Source of the DNA: Victivallales bacterium
GTDB taxonomy: Bacteria > Verrucomicrobiota > Lentisphaeria > Oligosphaerales > Lenti-02
DNA: 44,251 nucleotides
Direction of reading: 5' to 3'
Assembly: GCA_018648945.1 (NCBI GenBank)
Contig: JABGQJ010000005.1
Span: 1 to 44,251 of the forward strand
Of the stretch, positions 15,869-22,745 are shown piece after piece; position 1 is the stretch's first letter; each line of letters opens with the position of its first letter. The notes under the pieces were generated by a model. The model saw only the letters and a list, made by a program, of their open reading frames with translations, was not told the origin of the DNA and did not search any database. The position numbers were made by a program, and so were the translations under genes.

Positions 15869-16546
15869 CTACTCGAAGAGGGCATCTCGGTAGGGGCTGC
15901 GACGGTAGGTGCGCTTGGCGTGTTCGACGAGCAGCGCGTGGAACTCCTGGTAGGTGACTAGGTCGGCGGGCAGGGCAGCGACGCAGGTGGCCTTGAGCCG
16001 GTCGTAGCTTGCCTTGGGCTCTGCGAGCCCGAGATGGCCGAGGATGCGGCTGGTATAGGCATCGACCACCAGCTCCAGTTGGGCGTAGGCATAGAGGCGG
16101 ATGCTGTCGGCGGTCTCGGGGCCGATGCCCCAGACGGCCAGGAGCTGGTCCCGGCTTGGGATGGCATCTCCCCAGGCGCGGCGATGGCTGGCGAACTCGC
16201 GCAGCTTGCGGGTCTTGGCGTTGAAGTAGCCGGCGGGGCGGATGGCTTGGCGCAGATCGTCGTCACTGAGGAGGTCGAGGCCGTCGGGAGACAAGCCGTT
16301 GAGCTCGGACAGCCTGTGAAGTGCCTGTTCCACATTGGTCCAGGCGGTGTTCTGGGTCAGGATCGCACCCACGCAAATCTCGAAGCGTTCGGCTGGGGTG
16401 CGGGGGAAGCCGTACTGGCCGGGATGATAGCCGGTGATGCTGCCGGTCTTGGTGGGGTTGGTTCCCGAGTGGTTCAGCAAGGGCCACCAGCCCTGCGGGC
16501 CGTAGGCGGCGAACAGGCGGTGGTAGAGTTGCTCGAGCGTGGGCAT
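15869..16546 (-). CDS. HhH-GPD DNA glycosylase, MagIII-like
   Basis: A 225-residue DNA repair enzyme of the endonuclease III superfamily. WWPLL at 20-24, GAILTQNTAW at 60-69 and GYFNAKTRKL at 106-115 match the MagIII branch known from Helicobacter. The helix-hairpin-helix covers about 134-155 (LLAVWGIGPETADSI), and the catalytic aspartate is D162 in VVDAYTSR. The C-terminus lacks the four-cysteine cluster of classic Nth proteins, also as in MagIII, which excises 3-methyladenine. The ATG overlaps the mtnA stop as TGATG, so translation is coupled and the start is secure. Confidence 0.88.
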   Translation of the reverse strand: MPTLEQLYHRLFAAYGPQGWWPLLNHSGTNPTKTGSITGYHPGQYGFPRTPAERFEICVGAILTQNTAWTNVEQALHRLSELNGLSPDGLDLLSDDDLRQAIRPAGYFNAKTRKLREFASHRRAWGDAIPSRDQLLAVWGIGPETADSIRLYAYAQLELVVDAYTSRILGHLGLAEPKASYDRLKATCVAALPADLVTYQEFHALLVEHAKRTYRRSPYRDALFE

Positions 16547-17619
16547 CAGCGGCGGGTGCGCATGAAGTGGGCGATGGACTCGGGGAAGGGGGGCGATAGG
16601 ATGCCCTGCTCCGTGATGATGCCAGCGATGAGTTCCGCCGGGGTGATGTCGAAGGCCGGGTTGTAGGCCGGACAATCCGAGGGGGCCGTCTGGCGTCCGA
16701 AGCTGTTGCCGATCTCGTCGGGGGCGCGCTGCTCGATGGGGATCTCCCCACCGGTGGGCAGGTCGAGATCGATGGTGGAGTAGGGGGTGGCCACATAGAA
16801 CGGGATCTTGTGGTAGTCGGCAAGGATAGCGACACCATAGGTGCCGATCTTGTTCGCGATATCGCCATTGGCAGCGATCCGGTCGGTGCCAACGATGACC
16901 AGATCGATCCGGCCCTCGCGCATGACCTGGGCCGCCATGTTGTCACAGATGACAGTGACATCCACGCCTTGTCGCTGGAGTTCCCAGGCCGTCAGGCGGG
17001 AGCCCTGCAGGAGGGGACGGGTTTCGTCGGCAAAGACGCGCGGCGCGAGGCCAAGTTCCTGGGCCGCGTAGATTGGGGCCAAGGCCGTGCCGAAGTCGCC
17101 AGTGGCGAGGGCACCGGCATTGCAGTGCGTGAGGATACCGAGGTGCTCCCGATCCGCGAAGAGCTGGACCCCCTGTTGCCCGATGGCTCGGCACAGCTCG
17201 ATGTCCTCATGCAGGATGCTAAGCCCTTCCTGCACGAGGACCTCCTTCAGTTCCTCCACGCTGCATTCGACCAGAGCGGCGCTGCGCACGACGCGCAAGC
17301 AGCGACGGAGGGCCCAGGCCAGATTGACGGCCGTGGGGCGGGAGGTCTCGAGATAGGTAGCTGTGGCGCTCACCTCCTCCATGAACGCGTCCACGCAGAT
17401 GGTCTCGACGTGCTGGCTGATGGCGGCCAGCCCGAGCGCGGCGGCACAGCCGATGGCGGGAGCGCCACGCACGGCAAGACGCTTGATTGCGTCCCAGATG
17501 GCCGCGCGATCATCGAGCTCGATGTAGCGGAGCTCCTCGGGTAGGAGGGTCTGGTCGATCAGGCGAAGCTTGCCGGGAAGCAAGGCCCCGCCTTCGGGTT
17601 GCCAGCGGACGGAGTCCAT
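16546..17619 (-). CDS. mtnA: S-methyl-5-thioribose-1-phosphate isomerase
   Basis: A 357-residue cytosolic enzyme that isomerises 5-methylthioribose-1-phosphate to the ribulose form in methionine salvage. RGAPAIG at 51-57, C166 in THCNAGALATGDFGTAL and D246 in GTDRIAANGD are the family signatures, the last two being the catalytic pair (C160 and D240 in Bacillus). Length matches the family. GGAGG lies 4 nt before the ATG, immediately beside the inverted repeat block that ends at 17629. No other methionine salvage gene is in the window; the only close partner is the coupled DNA glycosylase gene. Confidence 0.95.
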   Translation of the reverse strand: MDSVRWQPEGGALLPGKLRLIDQTLLPEELRYIELDDRAAIWDAIKRLAVRGAPAIGCAAALGLAAISQHVETICVDAFMEEVSATATYLETSRPTAVNLAWALRRCLRVVRSAALVECSVEELKEVLVQEGLSILHEDIELCRAIGQQGVQLFADREHLGILTHCNAGALATGDFGTALAPIYAAQELGLAPRVFADETRPLLQGSRLTAWELQRQGVDVTVICDNMAAQVMREGRIDLVIVGTDRIAANGDIANKIGTYGVAILADYHKIPFYVATPYSTIDLDLPTGGEIPIEQRAPDEIGNSFGRQTAPSDCPAYNPAFDITPAELIAGIITEQGILSPPFPESIAHFMRTRR

Positions 17620-17628
17620 GGGGCCTCC

Positions 17629-17746
17629 ATTTCAGATTTCAGACTGGCGATTGGGGATTGGGGGGAGATTGGGGATTGGTGATTTCAGATTGGGGATTGG
17701 GCTTCCCGCTCTTCAAATCGCCAATCTGAAATCACCAATCTGAAAT
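17629..17746. repeat. Word-like repeat block, inverted and direct
   Basis: The 129-bp gap between the glycyl radical enzyme gene and mtnA is filled with copies of GATTGGGGATTGG and of ATTTCAGATT / AATCTGAAAT in both orientations. GATTTCAGATTGGGGATTGG at 17681-17700 faces CCAATCTGAAATCACCAATC at 17721-17740. The same AATCTGAAAT unit occurs before purO at 5785-5818. A long imperfect hairpin is possible in RNA of either strand. Confidence 0.8.
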
Positions 17747-17748
17747 GC

Positions 17749-19896
17749 TCAATGTCCCAACTGGTGTTCAGTGCGGGCGAGAATGTCGTGTTGGACGCTT
17801 GGGTCCAGGTTGACGTAGGTGGCGGAGAAGCCGGAGACCCGGACGACGAGATTGCGGTACTCGTCGGGTTCCTCCAGGGCGGCGCGGAGGGTCTTGGCTC
17901 CGGTGGTGTTGAACTGGAGTTCCTGTCCGCCGAGGGCGAAGCTGGCGCGGATGAGAGCGGCGAGTCGGGCGCAGCCCGCCTCACCCTCCAGGCAGGCCGG
18001 GTCGAGTTTCATGTTGACGACGTTGCCGCCGACGCAGAGGTGATAGGGCAATTTGGCGGTGGAGCGAATGGCGGCGGTGGGCCCTGCCAGGTCGCGCCCG
18101 AAGGTGGGACTGGCGGCGTCGGAGAGCGGTTCGCGGGAGCGACGGCCATCGGGGGTGGCCCCGACCTCGCGACCGGCGGAGATGTTCTGGACGTTCGCGC
18201 CCATGAGCATGAAGTAGTGGCCGCCCTCGGGGGTACGGTGGCGGTCGTACTCGGCGGCGAGATCGGTGACGACCCGGACCGCGAGTTGGTCCACTTCGTC
18301 GCTGTCGTTGCCGAATTTCGGGACGGTTCGGAGAACCAGCTCACGCTCGGCTTCGTAGCCCACGAAATCCGCGCGCAGCATGTGGCGCAGTTGGTCGAGC
18401 GTGAAGCGGCGTTGTTCGTAGACGAGTTGACGGATGGCCATCAGGCTGTCGGCCACGGAGGCGATGCCCATGGAGCCAAAGCCGAAGCAACCGGGGTAGC
18501 AGGCGCCGCCATCGTTCATGTCGCGCCCGCGCGCGATGCAGTCGTCGAGCAAGGCGCCCAGGAGGGGGGATGTGAAATCTTCGCGGCGCTCATAGTGGCC
18601 CCGCTGCTGGCCGTCGGCAACGGCGATCAGATCGCGGATCTGCCTTTGTCCCAGGCTGATGAAGAGCTGGTAGAAGTCCTCGAAGCTGGCCGGATCGCCG
18701 GGGTCGGGGGCAACCTGCTTCCCGGTCAGGGCGTCCTGACCGCGGAAGAGGGCGACGCTGAGCATGTAGAGCGGGTTGGCGCGCCCGTCTGCCCAGGGGG
18801 CTTGCTTGCCAGGAATCTGGGTTTCGATGCAGCCGACGCAGCAGTAGTCGCGGGCGTGTTCCGGGGCGTAGCCGTGTTCGATGAGGCCCTGGATGATCGG
18901 TTCCTCGTTGGCCACGGCGGGGTAGCCAATGCCAGTACGGATGACGGCTGCGCAGGCTTCGAGCAGTCTCTGGGGCGTGCCAGGATGGACCCGGACCGTG
19001 CAGTTCCCGCCGGGCCGTCCCAGCCGCTTGCACGCTTCGAGAACCTGAAGGGCGAGGTCGCTGGAGCCGTCGCTGCCGTCGTCGGGGCGGGTGCCGGCGA
19101 GGGTGATGTTCTGCACATCCTCGGTGACGGTGATTTTGGCGAAGAGATGGTCAAGCAGGGCCTGGCCGTCCTGGGTGGTCAGTCGTCCCGCCGCCAGGTC
19201 GGCTTCGTAGAAGGGCAGGAGATACTGGTCAAGCCGCCCGAAGGCCATCGCTCCCCGTCCATCGAGCTGGGTCAGGCAATGGAACAGGTAGGTGAGCTGG
19301 AGTGCTTCCCAGAAACTGGCGGGTGGGTCCACTGCCAGGCGCTCCATCATCCCGGCTTGGAGGGCATGCAGTTCGGCGAACTCGCCGCCGGGGGCTTGCC
19401 GTAGCTCCCCGGCCCAGCGCAAACAGAACTGGGAGGCACCCTCGACGGCCACCCGAACCGAGGCGAGGAATGTCTGGCCCTTGGCATCCTGCCGGGGAAT
19501 CGAGGCGTCGATTTCCTCAAGGAGCCCACCTAGCCCCAGGCGCAGGAGTTTCGGGTAGTCCGAGGCATGGTGGTTGGCATGGGAGTGGAAATTCCGTTCG
19601 CCGATCTGCTGGACGAGGGCTGTGTCGTCGGCAAGCTTCTCGTCGGCAAAGGTGCCGGCCGGTACGAAGCGCGCGGGGATGCCCGATCCCAGCAGCAGTT
19701 CGCCTGGCGTGTGCTGCAGGGGGGCGTTCTCCAGCACCGCATTCAGCGCCAGGGCTCGGCGCATCGTCATCGGCAGGTTGGTTGTGGTGCGGAATGACGC
19801 GGCGCGCCAGACCGGCGTTCCAGGCTGTCGCGGCCCGGCAGAGAAGCGCCGCGCGAGGCTGGCTAGGTCGCTATAGCCGAGATGGGCGAAACGCAT
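17749..19896 (-). CDS. Glycyl radical enzyme, pyruvate formate-lyase family
   Basis: A 715-residue glycyl radical enzyme. The radical site is G689 in RVSGFSA near the C-terminus, the usual place. The thiyl cysteine is C356 with E358 in VGCIE; the G-C-x-E pattern matches the dehydratase and lyase branches (glycerol dehydratase, choline lyase, hydroxyproline dehydratase) more than true PFL, which has Cys-Cys. Specific substrate residues cannot be assigned from sequence alone. Such enzymes need a radical-SAM activase, and none is in the window. CGGAG lies 8 nt before the ATG at 19896. It implies anaerobic growth. Repeats separate it from mtnA downstream. Confidence 0.9.
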   Translation of the reverse strand: MRFAHLGYSDLASLARRFSAGPRQPGTPVWRAASFRTTTNLPMTMRRALALNAVLENAPLQHTPGELLLGSGIPARFVPAGTFADEKLADDTALVQQIGERNFHSHANHHASDYPKLLRLGLGGLLEEIDASIPRQDAKGQTFLASVRVAVEGASQFCLRWAGELRQAPGGEFAELHALQAGMMERLAVDPPASFWEALQLTYLFHCLTQLDGRGAMAFGRLDQYLLPFYEADLAAGRLTTQDGQALLDHLFAKITVTEDVQNITLAGTRPDDGSDGSSDLALQVLEACKRLGRPGGNCTVRVHPGTPQRLLEACAAVIRTGIGYPAVANEEPIIQGLIEHGYAPEHARDYCCVGCIETQIPGKQAPWADGRANPLYMLSVALFRGQDALTGKQVAPDPGDPASFEDFYQLFISLGQRQIRDLIAVADGQQRGHYERREDFTSPLLGALLDDCIARGRDMNDGGACYPGCFGFGSMGIASVADSLMAIRQLVYEQRRFTLDQLRHMLRADFVGYEAERELVLRTVPKFGNDSDEVDQLAVRVVTDLAAEYDRHRTPEGGHYFMLMGANVQNISAGREVGATPDGRRSREPLSDAASPTFGRDLAGPTAAIRSTAKLPYHLCVGGNVVNMKLDPACLEGEAGCARLAALIRASFALGGQELQFNTTGAKTLRAALEEPDEYRNLVVRVSGFSATYVNLDPSVQHDILARTEHQLGH

Positions 19897-20027
19897 GGCT
19901 TCGGCTCCGTTTGCGGGGTCTTGCCCATAATGAACCGCCGCTCGCCTCTTCGTGCAATGCGCGCCGGGAGGAATATTGGGCGAGGGCGGACATCATGGTG
20001 GGCAGAACCCAGGCTCTGCCGTTGCGC

Positions 20028-21512
20028 CTACGGCTGGATGTAGCGCCGCTCACTGGTGGGGGGTGGGGGGGCAGGAGGGGGAGCGAGGGGAGGGAGGGGA
20101 GCCGGTGGCGCGGCCCGCTGTTGTTTGAGCTTCTCAAGGCGGGTGACGCCGTCTCGGGAGCGCATGCGGGAACGGGCACTCTCCTCATCGATTTCGCCCT
20201 TCAGGAAGAGCCGAAGCAAACACTGGTCCATGGACTGCATGCCGGCGGCGACACCGGTCTGGATGACGCCCTCTAGCAGATGGGTTTTGCCTTCGCGGAT
20301 GAGGTTCCCCACGGCCGCGGTGTTGACGAGAAGCTCGGAGGCCAAGGCCTGTTTGCCATCTGGACTGGGCAGGAACTGCTGGCAGACCACGCCGCGCAGG
20401 CTTTCGGATACCATGGCACGGATCTGGAACTGTTGGTTTGGCGGGAAGACGCCGAGCAGTCGATTCAGGGTGCTGGCCGCGTCCCGCGTGTGCAGAGTCG
20501 CCAGCACAAGGTGTCCGGTCTCCGCTGCCGTGATGGCGATTTCCATCGTCTCCAGGTCATGCATCTCGCCGACCACGATGATGTCGGGATCTTCACGGAG
20601 GGCTGCCTTGAGTGCCGACGCATAGTCGTGGGTGTGTAGCCCCACCTGTCGCTGGGTAATCATGCAGGTGCCGGTCGGGTGGATGATCTCGATGGGCTGC
20701 TCGATGGTGATGACATGGCAGTAGCGCTTCTGGTTCACCGTGTTGAGCAGGGCAGCCAAGGTGGAGGTCTTGCCGCAGCCAGCCGGGCCGGTCACGAGGA
20801 CGAGTCCATTGTCGTTCTCCATGAGCTGCGTCATATTCTCGTGGTTGCCGAAGCCAAGTTCCTCGAGGGTGCTCACCTCGTCCGGCACGATGTGGTAGGT
20901 GCCGGTGACCCCACTGCGGCTGTAGGAGGTATTCGTCCGGTAGCGGTTGCCATTCTCCAATTCCAGAACGCTATTCACATCGCCGCAGTCCTCGAACACG
21001 TCCATCTCGGCCTCGGTCAGCAGAGAAAGGCAGAGGCGGGCCGCCGCCTCCACGGTGAGGGCATTTTCGGGCGGCCCCATCTCCAGGCGCCCATAGCGGC
21101 GCCAGAAGACAGGTGATCCGGCGGACACGTGGAGGTCGCTGGCTCCGTGGTGCCGGACCACCGCCAGGATGCCGCGCATGACCGCGTTTGCGTCGGCCGT
21201 GGAGAGGCTCTCGACGCCGCTCAGGTCGGGCAGTTCCAGGGCGTCCTCGGGTTCGGGTTCCACGGGGTCGGGAGGGGCGGGTTCCAGCACCCGGGGGGGA
21301 TTCCCGCGTTGGCTGTTCTGGTTGGCTAGGGTGACCAGCTGCTGTAGCCTGCCGTAGTCATTGCAGAAGCCCAAGTCAAACAGGCCCTGGGCCATGGGCA
21401 CGACCCCGACATCGGTGCCGAGATCCCGCAGCATGACCCGGCAGTTCTTCTCGTCGGCCAGTCCCTGCTCGACGGCTAGATAGAGAAACCACTGGAGTTC
21501 GGGACTCGCCAC
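20028..21512 (-). CDS. PilT-like twitching/retraction ATPase with altered motifs
   Basis: A 494-residue ATPase. Residue numbers here count from a possible start 15 residues upstream; subtract 15 for the chosen GTG start. An N-terminal domain of about 85 residues (LQWFLYLAVEQGL onward) and a Pro/Glu-rich linker precede a PilT core. Walker A is GPAGCGKT at 257-264, the His box LATLHT at 352-357, and QIRAMVSESLRGVV at 378-391 is typical of PilT. Two usually fixed motifs differ: the Asp box reads TIEQPIE (287 is Q where D is expected) and the Walker B region reads GEMHD where GEMRD is expected. The tail is proline-rich. The GTG at 21512 follows the upstream stop directly, with CGAGGA about 8 nt ahead. 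Confidence 0.85.
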   Translation of the reverse strand: MASPELQWFLYLAVEQGLADEKNCRVMLRDLGTDVGVVPMAQGLFDLGFCNDYGRLQQLVTLANQNSQRGNPPRVLEPAPPDPVEPEPEDALELPDLSGVESLSTADANAVMRGILAVVRHHGASDLHVSAGSPVFWRRYGRLEMGPPENALTVEAAARLCLSLLTEAEMDVFEDCGDVNSVLELENGNRYRTNTSYSRSGVTGTYHIVPDEVSTLEELGFGNHENMTQLMENDNGLVLVTGPAGCGKTSTLAALLNTVNQKRYCHVITIEQPIEIIHPTGTCMITQRQVGLHTHDYASALKAALREDPDIIVVGEMHDLETMEIAITAAETGHLVLATLHTRDAASTLNRLLGVFPPNQQFQIRAMVSESLRGVVCQQFLPSPDGKQALASELLVNTAAVGNLIREGKTHLLEGVIQTGVAAGMQSMDQCLLRLFLKGEIDEESARSRMRSRDGVTRLEKLKQQRAAPPAPLPPLAPPPAPPPPTSERRYIQP

Positions 21513-21513
21513 G

Positions 21514-22644
21514 TCATGCGTCCTCGGGCAGACCGAACATCTCTTCCTTGAGATCAAGGTAGTAGAGATAATCGACCGGTTTCACATTTGGCGGGCAGCG
21601 ATGGTCGCAGAAGGGGATGTAGCCGCCGCGCTCGACCAGCGGGACGAGGGTCTCCATGTACGCCTTGATGGCTGCTGGCCCCTTGCCCAGTTGCATCTTG
21701 TCCACGCCTCCCATGATCCGCAGATCCTTGCCGTATTCGCCGAGCAGTTCGGCCGGGTGGCAGCAGCTGTTCACCTCATAGGGGAACAGGCAGTTGATGC
21801 CCGCTTCCAGGAAACCGGGAAGCAGGGGGCGGACATCGCCATCGCAGTCGGTGTACCAGAGATCGATGCCGTGCGCATGCAGTCTGTCGCCGATCCGCTT
21901 GTAGCGGGGCACGACCACCTTCTCGAAGAAGTCGACCGAGACGATGGGGCCGTGGTTGAAGCAGATGTCCTCCCAGCCGCTGGCGTAGTCAAAGTCGATC
22001 TCGCCCAGTACCTGGTCCAGGAAGTCCTCCACCAGCACGCAGGCGGTCTCGACCATGTCCTCGAGCATCTCGGGGTGGTCATAGATGGCGTAGGCGACGC
22101 CCTCGAAGGTGAGCAGGTCGCGGATGCGGCCGATCATGGAGCCACAGCCGACGCCGAGAGGGTAGTCGCGGTCGGGGGAATGGGCCTTCTTGAGTGCCGC
22201 GACATCCACCTTGCGACCGGGGTGCTCACGGTTGAAGCGGATTTCCTTCTCGCGGTACCAGTCCTCGGGGGTCTGGATGGTGCTGCCGACGTAGTGCGGG
22301 ATCGTGCTGTGGCCATCCTTGGGGACGACCTTGATGAGGCCGTTGCCATCGCGCACCAACTGGTCTGTGGCCCGGTCTTCCAGTATCTTGGTTTCGAAGG
22401 CGGGGGAGATCCAGACATTGCCGCCCACATTGCCGATGCGGTCGAAGCTGAAGAAGCGGTCGGCCTCGCCATTGTTGCGGATGCCATTCTCCACGAAGAG
22501 ATCCCACTCCGTGAAGTTCTCCTGCCAGTAGCCGAACTCCATGTTGAAGGACCGGTCCACCGACTGGTAGTGCATTTGCCGGTTGAAGCGTTCGCGGTCC
22601 GTCATCGTGCCGCGCCACTTGGTCTTGTATGGGGTGATGGCCAT
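21514..22644 (-). CDS. Uroporphyrinogen decarboxylase family protein (methyltransferase-like)
   Basis: A 376-residue member of the broad UROD superfamily of the kind found outside heme loci. It has TDRERFNRQMHYQSVDR near the start, the fold core DFDYASGWEDICFNHGP, and ends with FCDHRCPPNVKP and YLYYLDLKEE, characteristic of MtaA/CmuA-type relatives. These act as cobalamin- or thiol-linked methyltransferases, with zinc held by His and Cys. True HemE is shorter and lacks this ending. The substrate is unknown. CGGAG lies 8 nt before the ATG at 22644. The pilT-like gene starts 1 nt after its stop, so the two are cotranscribed, an unusual pairing. Confidence 0.85.
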   Translation of the reverse strand: MAITPYKTKWRGTMTDRERFNRQMHYQSVDRSFNMEFGYWQENFTEWDLFVENGIRNNGEADRFFSFDRIGNVGGNVWISPAFETKILEDRATDQLVRDGNGLIKVVPKDGHSTIPHYVGSTIQTPEDWYREKEIRFNREHPGRKVDVAALKKAHSPDRDYPLGVGCGSMIGRIRDLLTFEGVAYAIYDHPEMLEDMVETACVLVEDFLDQVLGEIDFDYASGWEDICFNHGPIVSVDFFEKVVVPRYKRIGDRLHAHGIDLWYTDCDGDVRPLLPGFLEAGINCLFPYEVNSCCHPAELLGEYGKDLRIMGGVDKMQLGKGPAAIKAYMETLVPLVERGGYIPFCDHRCPPNVKPVDYLYYLDLKEEMFGLPEDA

Positions 22645-22713
22645 GGGGTCGACTCCGGATTTCGCTATCTGGACAGTGTGCTCTTGAGGGGAGTGTGGAG
22701 GGACACAACAGTT

Positions 22714-22741
22714 ACCATACTAGGAGGCGTGCCCAACTCAA
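22714..22741 (-). promoter_or_regulatory. Possible promoter of the UROD-like / PilT-like operon
   Basis: On the minus strand, TTGAGT (22741-22736) and TATGGT (22719-22714) are 16 bp apart. They lie 70 nt upstream of the UROD-family start, inside the only gap (101 bp) before it. Each box matches the sigma-70 consensus at 4 of 6 positions. Confidence 0.4.
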
Positions 22742-22745
22742 GGCA

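Noticed and set aside
17752..19404. Long plus-strand frame antisense to the glycyl radical enzyme
   Set aside because: The minus-strand protein carries intact catalytic motifs; the plus frame is Gly/Ala/Val-rich noise without motifs.
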